From Heyndrickxia sp050281185 (GTDB taxonomy: Bacteria > Bacillota > Bacilli > Bacillales > Bacillaceae_C), in assembly GCF_050281185.1 (NCBI RefSeq), contig NZ_JBNNWS010000018.1, forward strand, positions 40,627 to 104,626: 64,000 nt of DNA, in the 5' to 3' direction. The notes under the pieces were generated by a model. The model was not told the origin of the DNA. It made no database searches and worked only from the letters and a program-made list of their open reading frames with translations. A program made the position numbers and the translations under genes. Each line of letters opens with the position of its first letter. Within the stretch, counting starts at the first letter, position 1. Below are positions 1 through 9,800 of the stretch, one piece after another.

Positions 1-28
1 CAAAATAAGAAGCAAATGAAATAGTGAA

Positions 29-77
29 CCCCTGAATTTGGCTGAAATTGGTCAAATTCAGGGGCTTTGGTTTTTGG
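29..77 (+). terminator. Intrinsic terminator
   Basis: A 12-bp perfect stem (CCCCTGAATTTG at 29-40, CAAATTCAGGGG at 53-64) is followed by a T-rich run. It would end a plus-strand transcript entering from outside the window. A reading frame closing with TAG at 22-24 just before it may be the tail of that upstream gene, but too little is present to call. Confidence 0.8.
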
Positions 78-122
78 AAATAGTAAAAAACTAGTTCAAA
101 TTCAAGGAGCTTACTTGTACAA

Positions 123-145
123 TGACAATAAAGTTGTTTAATTTT
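123..145 (+). repeat. Dispersed 23-bp repeat, copy 1
   Basis: This 23-bp stretch is identical to 59415-59437, and both copies lie shortly after AAAAAACTAG. A related inverted copy at about 169-190 could pair with it to form a hairpin. The rest of 78-344 shows no gene. Confidence 0.6.
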
Positions 146-344
146 TGATGAAAAATACTTCACCAAACGAAAAATTAACAATAAAGTCGTTTTGAAATCT
201 AAGTTTTATTCCATATTAGCGCCCGATTGCGGTATAAATATTATATTTTTGCTAGAACAGAGCTAACAAAATCGGTGTTTCTTCTGGATATTTGTGTTTA
301 TTATGGGTCAAGACATGATAGCTTACATTTCTTTCTGAGAGATC

Positions 345-866
345 CTATTCTACTAAGGATTCTGTTATTTTCCCATCTAGATTTTTAATCGCCAACATTG
401 AGTTATCCTGAATGATACCTGTATCTACAAAACCAAATGAAGCGTATAATGTTTTAGCTTTGACATTACTTGTATGATAAAAGAGGGTTACATATTCTGC
501 TTCCCCATATGGCATATTTTCAATATCCATCAACATTTTTTCAAAAGCAAGTTTGCCATATCCTTTTCCTTGGAAACTTTTATCAATCATATTATGCCAA
601 ATAAAATAACTCTTCTTGCCATAGAAAACTTCATTTTCAAATGATTCATGATCCATCGTATCGTAAATATACATCAAAAACCCAACCATAGTATCATCAG
701 CATAAATGGCTAGTGGAGTCGCTGGTATACCATCTGTGTTCAACATATGAGCATCTGCAAAGCTTCTGAGGTTAGTAGTTTCTATAAAGTCTTTCTGGTT
801 TTCTCCAACTTCAAGTGCTATTACTTCATCTATGTTATCCCCGGTTATCTTTCGTAATTCAATCAT
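345..866 (-). CDS. GNAT acetyltransferase, spermine/spermidine type
   Basis: A GNAT-fold N-acetyltransferase of 173 residues, resembling the PaiA/BltD group that acetylates polyamines with acetyl-CoA in the cytoplasm. The acetyl-CoA pyrophosphate loop is visible as SFQGKGYGKLAFEKML, followed by the usual final core strand segment (NVKAKTLYASFGF). I chose the ATG at 866 because GGAGAGGAG lies just upstream of it; the frame is open a further 12 codons upstream without a better site. The substrate is inferred from family resemblance only. It stands alone, with an intron relic upstream and no shared operon. Confidence 0.85.
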   Translation of the reverse strand: MIELRKITGDNIDEVIALEVGENQKDFIETTNLRSFADAHMLNTDGIPATPLAIYADDTMVGFLMYIYDTMDHESFENEVFYGKKSYFIWHNMIDKSFQGKGYGKLAFEKMLMDIENMPYGEAEYVTLFYHTSNVKAKTLYASFGFVDTGIIQDNSMLAIKNLDGKITESLVE

Positions 867-1103
867 TTTTTTCTCCTCTCCTAAGTCAAGCCACTTCCAC
901 ACCTAGTCTAAAACATTATAAACACAATTTCCATAATTGTAAAAATAGGGTATATAAATATTCACCCATGCTAACTCTTTTTCGCCTGTGATTTCTAACC
1001 CTTGTTCCGCAAAATGGCCCGATTGATGAAGATCGTTATTGAAGTAGTCGAGTAAAAGGGAGTCTTTCTACCTTGCGATAAATTGTACTCCTCCCCCCAC
1101 ACA

Positions 1104-1136
1104 GAACCGTGCTTGCGCTATTAACGCACACGGCTC
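1104..1136 (-). ncRNA. Group II intron domain V
   Basis: A 33-nt hairpin of the form GAGCCGTG...CACGGTTC with a short terminal loop, the catalytic domain V of group II introns. It sits 14 nt after the stop codon of the maturase remnant and before a domain VI-like stem, the normal order. Confidence 0.85.
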
Positions 1137-1150
1137 CTCCTAGTTATCAT

Positions 1151-1377
1151 TTACAAAATATAGCTAATCTCTTTTCTTAAATCGTAAATATTAACCTTAA
1201 CTCTTGCGTAAGGTAAAGGATATTTATTAAGAAAGAGTCTGAATTTATCCCAAGTAAATGATTTCCTTTGACTTCTTCTGTTGAGCCATTTAAACAGTAG
1301 GTATCCGATTTTGTCTCTGAATTTGTTTACACTTTGGGTATTATCTGTGATGCAATAATAATTGTAATAACCTTCAT
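1151..1377 (-). pseudogene. Group II intron reverse transcriptase/maturase, C-terminal remnant
   Basis: An open stretch with no start codon encodes about 75 residues ending at TAA (1151-1153). It carries the diagnostic LLFKWLNRRSQRKSFTW segment and a closing PYARVKVNIYDLR-like tail of group II intron-encoded proteins. Only the thumb/maturase end is left; the reverse transcriptase palm with its YADD motif is missing. The deletion point lies near 1378-1383, where domain III/IV sequence joins it. It cannot make an active protein. Confidence 0.85.
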
Positions 1378-1990
1378 TGGTACTACGCTGCTATCCGACT
1401 CCCTACAACGGCATTTGGTTTCTTTGCTTATTATCACTTGTACACCATACTCTTCTAAAAAAAGAAAAGACCGTTAGGGTCTCCTGAGTTGCCGTATCAT
1501 ATCAATGTATAACGTGCCAAGGTCTCTGACTCCAGAGAGGTTTTATCCTTCTTGCCCTTAACGAATGATAAAATGTAGCTTTCTGCTGCGCTTAAGGCAT
1601 CAGCCCTCTCGGTTTACTAACATTATGGAGCTCAATCCCTTCAACCATTTGGCTTTTGGCCCGCTACCTAACTGTCTACGCTTAAAGATTAAAGTTACCT
1701 TTAACCCTCCAAGACTCGCTACTAGCGAATGGCTAGTTCTTACTCGACGGGAATCCCACCCGCTATATGATACGACCTATGCTCGGCCGCACAAGCGCAC
1801 GTTTGTTGAATACTGTAAAGTCATCCGTTATGGATGATTAATATAAACGGAAATATTGTACGCTAAGGCTGAAAACGTGATACAAAAGGGATGGTCCAAT
1901 AACGTTCGTTTTAGGAAAATAAACTAATGCAAAAAACTTTCTATTCTTTAAAACATATAAGCCCGTCCAAGAGAGGATGGGTTAAAAAAT

Positions 1991-2563
1991 TTAATTATTC
2001 GTGTATTCCTCTTTAAGTATGCTGTATATTTCTAAATCAACAACTCCTTTGTCTGACCATAAAGAAGCTTGTCTTAACAATCCTTCTTTCATAAATCCGT
2101 TTTTCAAGAGGACTTTCTTTGAAATCTCGTTTGCAGGCATCACCTCTGCTTGAATTCTGTTAATATTAACTTCTTCAAATAAAAATTTTACTAACGTATG
2201 AACGGATTCGGTTGCAATGCCCTTACCCCAATAATCTTCTGCCAAATAATAACCAATAGTTACCATGTTCACTTTTTGGTTAAAGTCCATAGATTCCAAA
2301 ATTCCAACCAATTTATTACTTTGATTCTTCTGAAAGATACCCCACTTGACTCTTCTTTTTTTATCGTAATCCTTATCAAAATGACCAATCATCTTACTTA
2401 CCGTTTGTAAGTTATGTCTGGGAATCATTCCGCAATATTTGAATACTTTGTCATTGTCGTAGATCGAATATAATTCTTGTAAGTGTACCTCTTCGATTTT
2501 TTTTAATATCAGATTCGTAGATTCCAATACTGGAAAACCCCCGAAAACTTTTTCAATATTCAT
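1991..2563 (-). CDS. GNAT acetyltransferase, RimJ/RimL type
   Basis: A 190-residue acetyltransferase of the RimJ/RimL/YdaF subgroup, whose known members acetylate ribosomal protein N-termini, small molecules or antibiotics. Visible signs are the N-terminal LILKKIEEVHLQELYSIYD segment, the acetyl-CoA loop in YYLAEDYWGKGIATESVHTLV, and the later ANEISKKVLLKNGFMKEG block. The start at 2563 is preceded by GGGAGG at normal spacing. It is monocistronic. The substrate is unknown. A second RimL-like gene lies at 54802-55344. Confidence 0.88.
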   Translation of the reverse strand: MNIEKVFGGFPVLESTNLILKKIEEVHLQELYSIYDNDKVFKYCGMIPRHNLQTVSKMIGHFDKDYDKKRRVKWGIFQKNQSNKLVGILESMDFNQKVNMVTIGYYLAEDYWGKGIATESVHTLVKFLFEEVNINRIQAEVMPANEISKKVLLKNGFMKEGLLRQASLWSDKGVVDLEIYSILKEEYTNN

Positions 2564-2720
2564 GTTACTTCCTCCCTTAGGTTAGCCCTCAATTGGTATG
2601 TAAATCTTCATTTTCATTTCATTCGGAATTGCTGAATTTAAGACATCCGTTATTCCTTAATTGTACTGAAAACATTCCTAAACAATCTGGCCCTATAGCT
2701 GAATGATAAAATGTCGTCAA

Positions 2721-3386
2721 TTATTCAACTTTACTTCCTATTAAAATATCTTTTATCTCGTCAACACTATGGACAATATGTGTAGGATTAGAATCACTTA
2801 TTTCTTTTAATGAACCATATCCATATGTTACTCCAATAGAGTCGATCCCTGCATTATTTGCACCAATAATATCGTGTTTTCTGTCACCAATCATTATAAA
2901 ATCATCTAGCTTTTGCTCATTGTACTTATCAATTATGTATTGAATAATTTCTGTTTTAGATGTTCTTGTTCCGTCAAGATTACTCCCGACAACAAGTTCG
3001 AAATACTGGTCAATTTTAAAATACTTTAATATTTGTTCAGAAAACACAGTAGGCTTTGAAGTTGCAACAACTAAAATATAATCTTGTTCTTTTAATGATT
3101 TTAATAGTAAAGGAATATCAGAATATAACTCATTTTCAAACATACCTTTATTCTTAAACCTTTCCCTATAATAATCAATTGCCCTTTGTGTATTTTCCTC
3201 ATCAAAATCATAATATTCAGCAAATGAAACTTGAAGTGGTGGACCGATAAAACATTCAAGTTTATCGATATTAGGCTCGTCAATGTCCATTTTTTGTAGC
3301 GCATATTGAACAGATTTAGTTATACCCATTTTGGGGTCTGAAAGAGTTCCATCTAAATCAAATAAAATTATTTTATATTTGTCCAT
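2721..3386 (-). CDS. HAD-superfamily phosphatase, phosphoglycolate phosphatase-like
   Basis: A 221-residue cytoplasmic HAD hydrolase with cap domain C1. Motif I is FDLDGTLSD (residues 9-17, nucleophile Asp10), motif II is the ATSKP serine/lysine region near residue 110, and motifs III/IV are in MIGDRKHDIIGANNAGI. The pattern matches the Gph/PgpP/nucleotidase-like group that dephosphorylates phosphoglycolate, nucleotides or similar small phosphates. The exact substrate cannot be read from sequence. It has no operon partner: GNAT genes lie downstream and a long spacer upstream. Confidence 0.88.
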   Translation of the reverse strand: MDKYKIILFDLDGTLSDPKMGITKSVQYALQKMDIDEPNIDKLECFIGPPLQVSFAEYYDFDEENTQRAIDYYRERFKNKGMFENELYSDIPLLLKSLKEQDYILVVATSKPTVFSEQILKYFKIDQYFELVVGSNLDGTRTSKTEIIQYIIDKYNEQKLDDFIMIGDRKHDIIGANNAGIDSIGVTYGYGSLKEISDSNPTHIVHSVDEIKDILIGSKVE

Positions 3387-3660
3387 ATTAAGATTCCTTT
3401 CTGCATCAAATGCCCTCCTTATTTTACCATAGAAAATTCAAAATAATTTTAAATTTTTATTAACTACCAGTTTTTCTCTATTAAATGGCCCGGCTGCGGA
3501 ATAAAAGACATTCAACAAAAAAAATCAAATAGAAGTGGGAAATCGAGAGAACTTAAACTTCCTCATAAGTTTTTCCAAATTGGGTTTACAATTGTTCCTT
3601 AATAACTTTATTTTCATTCTTTAAATCCTTGATGATGAGTATTCTAATTGGTCCAGAACA

Positions 3661-3717
3661 AAGTGCCTGATCCCCACCATACTTAAGTGTTAACTTGGTG
3701 GGGGTCAGGGGCACTTA
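3661..3717. repeat. Long imperfect hairpin repeat
   Basis: AAGTGCC...CCCCACCA (3661-3679) and TGGTGGGG...GGCACTT (3696-3716) form a roughly 20-bp imperfect stem around a short loop that itself contains ACTTAAGT. There is no T-run, so it is a repeat-type hairpin rather than a clear terminator. The surrounding 3387-3948 spacer shows no gene, and a plus-strand frame at 3728-4075 has no ribosome binding site. Confidence 0.6.
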
Positions 3718-3948
3718 AATTTATAAAATGTGTTATTTGAGGGGCTGGCAAGCCTATATTTTTATGCAGTTAAGTTCTGTACAAACTTCTTGCAAAGCTC
3801 TGTTCTTTTATTTTTACAATAACATCCAATATTTTAGTATTTTAATATTAATAGAAATACACCAACCCCACTCTTTCCAAAAAAATAAAACCATCTTTCT
3901 ATGTATAATTACCCGAAAGATAGGCTTTTTAATTAGAGGTTATTTCTG

Positions 3949-4086
3949 CTATTGGTTTTTTATAGGAGTAACTATAGCAAATAAACTTTCTGTTGGATCA
4001 GATACATTTAATTCAATGATCTTATATCCATTTTCCCCCTCTTTGCACTCGTTTTTTCTTGATGTTTTTAACTGAATGTCTTCCAT
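3949..4086 (-). CDS. Small hypothetical protein (45 aa)
   Basis: A short frame reading MEDIQLKTSRKNECKEGENG, then KIIELNVSDPTES and a closing VTPIKNQ. The start at 4086 is preceded by GAGGTAAGAAGAA, an acceptable ribosome binding site. I do not recognise a family. Composition is ordinary and hydrophilic. It lies in a spacer with its own AT-rich upstream region, divergent from the efflux gene. It could be the end of a longer lost gene. Confidence 0.4.
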   Translation of the reverse strand: MEDIQLKTSRKNECKEGENGYKIIELNVSDPTESLFAIVTPIKNQ

Positions 4087-4283
4087 TTTCTTCTTACCTC
4101 TTCCATATAAAATTTCTCACAGTAGACAGTATATGTTTGTTTTTAAAATATGTTCTTAAATTTTTTTATTTTTTTTGTTTGTAAAAAAGTGCCCAATACT
4201 TATGTATAATTTCAAATTATGCTGCTTCAGCTCATTTTAATATTTACCGATAAATGAAATCCGGTTATAATGAAAATTATGCA

Positions 4284-4300
4284 ATTTCGGATACCGAAAT
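4284..4300. promoter_or_regulatory. Palindrome upstream of efflux gene, possible operator
   Basis: A perfect 7-bp inverted repeat, ATTTCGG-ATA-CCGAAAT, 120 bp before the Bcr-type transporter start and next to a TATAAT-like box at about 4266-4271. A repressor site is an inference from position and symmetry only. Confidence 0.35.
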
Positions 4301-4420
4301 GAATTAAAAATGGAATTTCCGGTTAGTTTGTAACAATATAAGCTTAATGTCCTATGGGGTGTTGTTGCTGAATTAACTGAAGGAACATAAATACTATTTT
4401 AATTGAAAGGCGAGGAAAAA

Positions 4421-5656
4421 TTGAATACACCTAGTGGAAAACAACGAATACAACTTGCTTTACTTTTAGGGTCACTTGGACTTTTAGGACCTTTTACAAT
4501 AGACACATACTTACCGTCCTTTCCTACTATTGTAAAAGATTTTCATACTACGGCTTCGCTCGTACAAATTAGTTTAACTGCGTGTTTATTAGGACTGGGA
4601 TTAGGACAATTGTTTATTGGTCCATTGAGTGATGTAAAAGGTCGTAGAAAACCGTTGCTATTTTTTCTTTGTTTATACTTATTAGCTTCTTTAACCTGCT
4701 CGTTTGCACCCAATATTTATTTCCTTATTGTCGCTCGTTTTGTCCAGGGCTTTTCTGCAGCAGGTGGTCTTGTGGTCTCTAGAGCTGTCGTAAGAGACTT
4801 GTTTAGTGGAAAGGAACTGACAAAGTTTTTTACGTTAATGGTGTTAGTGGGAAACCTCGGTCCAATCGTTGCACCGGTTGCTGGAGGAGTCATCCTATCT
4901 TTTACTAGGTGGAATGGGGTTTTTATTGCTTTGGCTTGTATTGGCGCCGTATTAATCTTCACGGTTTCATTGAAACTAAAAGAAACGTTGCCAGTGGAAA
5001 AACGTGTACCAAGTAACTTGCCACAGCTTCTGAGCAATTTTGGCTCCTTATTCAAAGATCGAGAATTCATGGGATACGCATTTACTCAAGGATTTACTAC
5101 TGCTGGAATTTTCGCCTATGTATCAGGTATTCCTTTTGTCTATCAGAATATATACCATGTCACGCCTCAACAGTTCAGTTTATTATTTGGCGTGAATGGT
5201 TTAGGATTAATAATTGGAAGTCAGTCGGTTGGGCGCTTGACAGACAGGATATCGGAGCGAACATTTTTAAAGATAGGATTAGGAATCTCTAACTTAGCGG
5301 CTGTATGTTTACTTATCGCTCTTCTTCTAAAAGCACCGCTTGTCGCCGTTGCCATCCCGGTCTTCTTTTTTGTGTTATCGATCAGTATTATTGGTACGAC
5401 CTCTTTTACATTAGCTATTGAGTCTCAAGGACATATTGCAGGCAGTGCCTCCGCATTATTAGGCTTATTGCCATTTTTACTTGGATCCTTAACAGCCCCA
5501 CTTGTCGGAATAGCTGGATCATATACAGGCATTCCAATGGGCGTCACCATCTTTTGTGCTAGTTTTCTGGCTTTCTTATCCTATTTTATTTTGGTTCGGA
5601 AAGGTTCGCTTAGGATACAGGGTTCGAATTCTGCGGAACAGGTTTCTAAGATATAG
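4421..5656 (+). CDS. Bcr/CflA-family multidrug efflux transporter (MFS)
   Basis: A 12-segment major facilitator superfamily drug:proton antiporter of 411 residues in the cytoplasmic membrane. The opening LGPFTIDTYLPSFPTI is the family hallmark of Bcr/CflA, and loop 2-3 carries GPLSDVKGRRKPLL, the MFS motif A. Known relatives export bicyclomycin, chloramphenicol or other small drugs; the substrate here is not predictable. I placed the start at the TTG at 4421 because AAAGGCGAGG lies five bases upstream. An in-frame TTG at 4403 lies upstream of that site and is less likely. A strong terminator follows at 5721. Confidence 0.9.
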   Translation: MNTPSGKQRIQLALLLGSLGLLGPFTIDTYLPSFPTIVKDFHTTASLVQISLTACLLGLGLGQLFIGPLSDVKGRRKPLLFFLCLYLLASLTCSFAPNIYFLIVARFVQGFSAAGGLVVSRAVVRDLFSGKELTKFFTLMVLVGNLGPIVAPVAGGVILSFTRWNGVFIALACIGAVLIFTVSLKLKETLPVEKRVPSNLPQLLSNFGSLFKDREFMGYAFTQGFTTAGIFAYVSGIPFVYQNIYHVTPQQFSLLFGVNGLGLIIGSQSVGRLTDRISERTFLKIGLGISNLAAVCLLIALLLKAPLVAVAIPVFFFVLSISIIGTTSFTLAIESQGHIAGSASALLGLLPFLLGSLTAPLVGIAGSYTGIPMGVTIFCASFLAFLSYFILVRKGSLRIQGSNSAEQVSKI

Positions 5657-5720
5657 TTTAGGTTTACGGATGTTTCTTTTATCAAACGAACAAATTCATT
5701 TATATCGCATTTTAAACATG

Positions 5721-5754
5721 ACCCAAGTGAAGAGATAATCACTTGGGTCTTATT
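5721..5754 (+). terminator. Intrinsic terminator of the efflux gene
   Basis: ACCCAAGTGA (5721-5730) pairs with TCACTTGGGT (5739-5748) and is followed by CTTATT. It ends the Bcr-type gene transcript. Confidence 0.85.
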
Positions 5755-5981
5755 GTCCTACCCATTGTAGTTATCTATGAATTTTTTCAGAGATAGATCT
5801 TTGGTATGTTCCATCAATTTGCAGTTGATCTAATTTCTATACCTTACTTTGTATTTACAAATGTAATATAAGTATAATATTGCATAAGAGAAATCTCCTG
5901 ATTTAAATTGTTTTTACCGTTACGAAGCCCAAGTCTAAAGAAAATCAGATGGTTAATCATGACTTATTCATTGGAGGAAAT

Positions 5982-6377
5982 ATGAAAAAAACTGTCAAAG
6001 TTGTTGCAGCAATAATTGAAAACGACAAAAATGAGATTCTTTGCGCACTTCGCTCACCAAAAATGGCAAATCCTAATAGGTGGGAATTTCCAGGTGGTAA
6101 AGTTGAGAAAGATGAAGATATTTTTTCTGCTTTGGTTAGAGAAGTTGATGAAGAATTGACCTGTAAAATTGAAACTTATGAAATACATAATGACATCATT
6201 CACGAATATGAATCTTTTTTTATTAACTTGATTGCTATTAAATGCAAGATTGTAGAAGGAACTTCAAAACCAAAGGAACACTCTTCACTAATTTGGCTAA
6301 AAAGAGAAAATCTTGATTCTTTGAAATGGGCTCCAGCAGATATCCCAGCGGTTGAACTATTAATAAAAGAAATTTAG
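5982..6377 (+). CDS. NUDIX hydrolase, MutT / 8-oxo-dGTP diphosphatase-like
   Basis: A 131-residue NUDIX enzyme. It opens with VKVVAAIIENDKNEILCALR and carries a full NUDIX box, GGKVEKDEDIFSALVREV followed by DEEL, which binds the metal and catalytic water. The PNRWEFPGGK segment just before the box is typical of MutT-type 8-oxo-dGTP sanitising enzymes. The start at 5982 has TTGGAGG directly upstream; the frame extends 11 codons further without a site. It is monocistronic. MutT-type assignment is good, true in vivo substrate unproven. Confidence 0.85.
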   Translation: MKKTVKVVAAIIENDKNEILCALRSPKMANPNRWEFPGGKVEKDEDIFSALVREVDEELTCKIETYEIHNDIIHEYESFFINLIAIKCKIVEGTSKPKEHSSLIWLKRENLDSLKWAPADIPAVELLIKEI

Positions 6378-6501
6378 TTTGTCAATATTACCTCTAAATC
6401 GTATCTTTAATAATTCACGGAAGGCTTTCGTTGTTTTTATGATTAATAACTAAATGAGTCGTTTCCTTTCATTTTAAGAACGCGTATATTATAATAAAAA
6501 T

Positions 6502-6640
6502 AAGAATACACTAAAAAAGAACGCCAATGCTCGAACATCGGCGTTCTAGTAGCTACTCCGCAAGAAGTGCGGTGGCAAAAATGCAAAGGAGTAACCCTTC
6601 ACCCAATTGCCGAATCAGGGAGGGTTACTTCTCTTTTATC
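6502..6640 (+). ncRNA. Candidate antisense RNA antitoxin
   Basis: On the strand opposite the small toxin, a perfect TATAAT -10 box lies at 6490-6495 with a weak -35 (TTTCAT, 6467-6472, 17-bp spacing). A transcript starting near 6502 would run across the 3' half of the toxin mRNA. It could end at a GAGTAACCCT/AGGGTTACTT hairpin (about 6590-6630) followed by CTCTTTT. This matches the layout of Bacillus type I systems such as bsrG/SR4 and bsrE/SR5, where a short RNA overlaps the toxin 3' end. The ends are inferred. Confidence 0.5.
6513..6547 (-). terminator. Intrinsic terminator of the toxin transcript
   Basis: On the minus strand AGAACGCC (6547-6540) pairs with GGCGTTCT (6525-6518), with further pairing inside (ATG/CAT), and is followed by TTTTTT. 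It would end the toxin mRNA about 80 nt after its stop codon. A similar hairpin occurs at 57017-57046. Confidence 0.75.
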
Positions 6641-6699
6641 ATCATAACAATCAAAGTAGCAAAACTGATCATCAAAATCAGTGCCTCAAAGATTGTCAT
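6625..6699 (-). CDS. Small hydrophobic type I toxin (holin-like toxin family)
   Basis: A 24-residue peptide with sequence MTIFEALILMISFATLIV, then a lysine-rich MMIKEK end. It is one membrane segment with charged tail, the signature of the Bacillus holin-like toxin family related to BsrE/BsrG/TxpA. The ribosome binding site AAAGGAGGTG is close to perfect, 8 nt before the ATG at 6699. The transcript appears to start near 6770 and to end at the 6513-6547 terminator. Family members disturb the membrane when overproduced. Toxicity of this copy is inferred. It sits directly after the large helicase gene. Confidence 0.8.
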   Translation of the reverse strand: MTIFEALILMISFATLIVMMIKEK

Positions 6700-6836
6700 C
6701 AGCAGCACCTCCTTTCCTTACTGTGACATGATCACAAGGCAAGAAACGAGAAACAGGTGCCAACGCCCTCCCTACTTATGTAGCTATACATATAATACCA
6801 TAAATTTCACCAGAAACATATGTTCGTCATATTCTT

Positions 6837-9800
6837 TCACAGTATATTTTTATTTGCCCTTGGCAATAAATACGAAGGCATTTCCTCTCTCAACTTCCAT
6901 ATAAAACTCATCGGCTTATTCCCAGAATGTTTCACGTAATCAGCTGTTCCAAGAAACACAAATGGCGAGGTATAGCCATTCTCCTTCTTATATTCTCTTA
7001 CAAATAATGCGATTTGTTGTTCTCTTTGGCGATGTTGAATATATCGTTTAGCTGTTTCACTAGTTTCAGATACTCTACTCTGCGTTTGCCAATGAAATAA
7101 CCGTTCATTTATCGCATAATCATCATATAAGGTTGATGGAGAAAAATCTTTGTCTGATTTATTCAACGTAATAAAGAATATATCGACATTTTTATCCTCA
7201 AAATGCTTTACTCCTTCACGAAAAGAAGGTGATTTTTCCTCGTTATAATAATCAAATGCAGCCATTATTTGCGAGGTTGTATACTTACAATGTACTTGTA
7301 ATGGACATGAAAATGAAAAATCATTTTCGATTTCCATCGTTTCAATAGACTGATATAAATATTCAAAAATCGCAATAATTTCTACTTTAAACTCAGGAAC
7401 AGAAATAATATTTTGAATCCCTTCTTCAATAGAAGCTAGCCCCTCTTTTTCCGGATATGACTTATAAAAAGTATAAAATAACATGGATAGCATTAATGTT
7501 TCTTTATCATCGCTAATCTTCTTTTCTTTCAGATAGGTAAGTATAAAACGAATGAATGTTGGAGAATTTAGGTGAAATAACGATGGAAGCCGGCTAGTAA
7601 TAAATTTTTCATTGTTACATTCAAATTCCTTACTAACCCCTGCCTCTACCATCATTCTACTGAAACTTCGATTACCGTTTTTTCCATAAAAATCATATAA
7701 TGATAGATGGTAATGATGAAGAAAATTCGATAAGGTTAAAGCTTTACCAGTATCCTCCGTAAAATACTTCATCTTCGCTATAAGATTAACTTTTGAATTC
7801 GCACTGCTTTTAATATTGCGCAAGATATAATTCTTAGCAAGCTTTTCCAGTTGGATAAAACACCCTTTTGGTAAATTGAAAAAACTGTTTTCGACATAAT
7901 ACTGTACGGAGTGTTTTGTTTTCTCTATTAATGCTTTAAATTTCTCCTCAAAATTATAATTTTTATGTGCTTGTCCAACAAAATCCAGTACGGTTAAACA
8001 TTCCTTCCCTTCGTGTAGTCGTAGACCTCGCCCAAGCTGCTGCAGAAAGACAGTTAAACTCTCCGATGGTCTAAGGAAAAGAATCGTATTTACTTCCGGT
8101 ATGTCAATTCCTTCATTGTAAAGATCCACAACAAAAATGAATTTAATCTCACCCATCACAAGCTGATCCTGAACATCCTCTCTCAGCTTTGAATTCACAT
8201 TTCCATATAATGCAACTGATGGTATACCAGATTCATTAAAAAATTCAGCCATATACTTGGCATGTTCGATTGAAACACAGAACCCAAGTCCTTTTACTTG
8301 ATCAATATCTGTCACATATTTATGGACACTCTTGACAATATTATTGCTTCTTAATGTGTTAGAAGTATAGACATTTTCTAGTTCTCTAATTTCATATCCC
8401 CTTCTACTCCACTTTAGCTTGGATAAGTCAACTACATCACTAATGCAAAAATATTGAAACGGACTCAATAATTTTTGATTAATGGCTTCTGTTAATCTCA
8501 TTTCAGCAGCAATCGTTTCATCAAAATAAGATAAAATATTTTTACCGTCCATGCGTTCAGGGGTTGCGGTAAGGCCCAACAATATTTGAGGTTGATAGTG
8601 ATCCAATAACTTTTGATACGAATCCGCTGCTGCATGGTGAAACTCATCAATAATGATAAAATCATAAAAATCACTTGTTGTATGTTCATACAATCTTTTG
8701 CTATTAAAGCTTTGAATACTAACAAATAAATGCTCCAAAGAATTCGGTTCATGATTCCCTACTAACAAATCACCAAAATTGAAGTCTTTTAAAATAGCAC
8801 GAAAAGTATCTAAGCTTTGCTTTAAAATTTCTTCGCGATGGGCAACAAATAATAGCCGTGATTGATGTCGATAATCTCGTTTATATCGACGATAATCAAA
8901 TGCTGCAATAACCGTTTTACCGACACCAGTTGCTGCAACCAATAAGTTTTTCGTTCTACCGTAAATATCCCGCTCCACTTGTAATTTCTCTAAAATTTCT
9001 TTTTGATAAAAATAAGGCTGGATATCAAAGGTAAAGTGGATAATGTTTTCATTTTGAAGCTTTGATTTTGATAAAGCTGTTTTTAACATTTGATGGTCTT
9101 CTTTATTAGAAGGATCATAGGTTTTAAACTCACGATCGTTCCAATAGCTTTCAAAAGTAGCTTCAAACTTTTTGATAATATCGAACGAATCTTTCTCTGT
9201 TACTTTCAAATTCCATTCCAAGCCGGATGTTAAAGCTGGATTGGACAGATTAGAGGATCCTATGTAAGCAGTGCTAAAACCGGTCTCTCTTTTAAAGAGA
9301 TATGCTTTGGCATGAAGGCGAGTTCTTTCAACGTCATAGGATATCTTCACCTCGGTATTTGGGAGATTACTAAGTTCTTGAATAGCTTTAAAATCGGTTG
9401 CCTCCATATAAGAAGTCGTAATTACCCTTAATTTTCCACCCTTATCTGTAAAGGAAATTAGCTCCTCAATAATACATCTTAAGCCGCTCCACTTAATAAA
9501 AGAAATAAGCATTTCAATTGAATCCGAACTTCCAATCTCCTTCTTCAATTCACCAAGCATATTAGGTTCATAATTAGACCCTGTAAATAGAGAACTTTGG
9601 GATATAGGCGTAACAGGTCTAATCACAGGCGTTTTTTGAAAACTTGAGGTCGTATTGATTCGTGAGTAAAGGGAAGTCAAAACTTCTGCCTCTTCGGATA
9701 TTTTTAAAGCATCAAATTCCTGATCGCCAAGAGTTTCACTTAAAATGGTGATAATTTCGTTACAGAGATTAATTTGATTGATCAATGCAACCTTATCATC

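Larger units (their letters stand above)
1047..1800 (-). mobile_element. Group II intron with most of its protein gene deleted
   Basis: Read on the minus strand, the element opens with GTGCGCTTGTGCGGCC at 1800, the standard group II 5' end. It continues through domain-I-like sequence and the conserved GGGAGTCGGATAGC block near 1402. It then jumps directly to the last part of an intron-encoded protein, and finishes with a domain V hairpin (1104-1136), a domain VI-like stem and an end near CTCGAC (1047-1052). About 400 nt of 5' ribozyme and the 3' ribozyme remain, but the reverse transcriptase core is gone. The exact 3' boundary is uncertain by several bases. If the RNA still folds, splicing would need a maturase supplied from elsewhere. 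Confidence 0.8.

Noticed and set aside
1565..1837. Plus-strand open frame of 90 codons
   Set aside because: It lies antisense to the 5' ribozyme part of the group II intron and has no ribosome binding site.
3728..4075. Plus-strand open frame of 115 codons
   Set aside because: No binding site, odd Phe/Tyr/Cys-rich composition; the opposite strand has a better small frame (3949-4086).
4717..5070. Minus-strand open frame inside the efflux gene
   Set aside because: A codon-bias shadow of the plus-strand transporter gene without its own signals; the same holds for other frames inside the ABC-F and exporter genes.
6527..6904. Plus-strand open frame of 125 codons
   Set aside because: It crosses the toxin gene and the end of the helicase gene in antisense, has no binding site, and overlaps the proposed antisense RNA.
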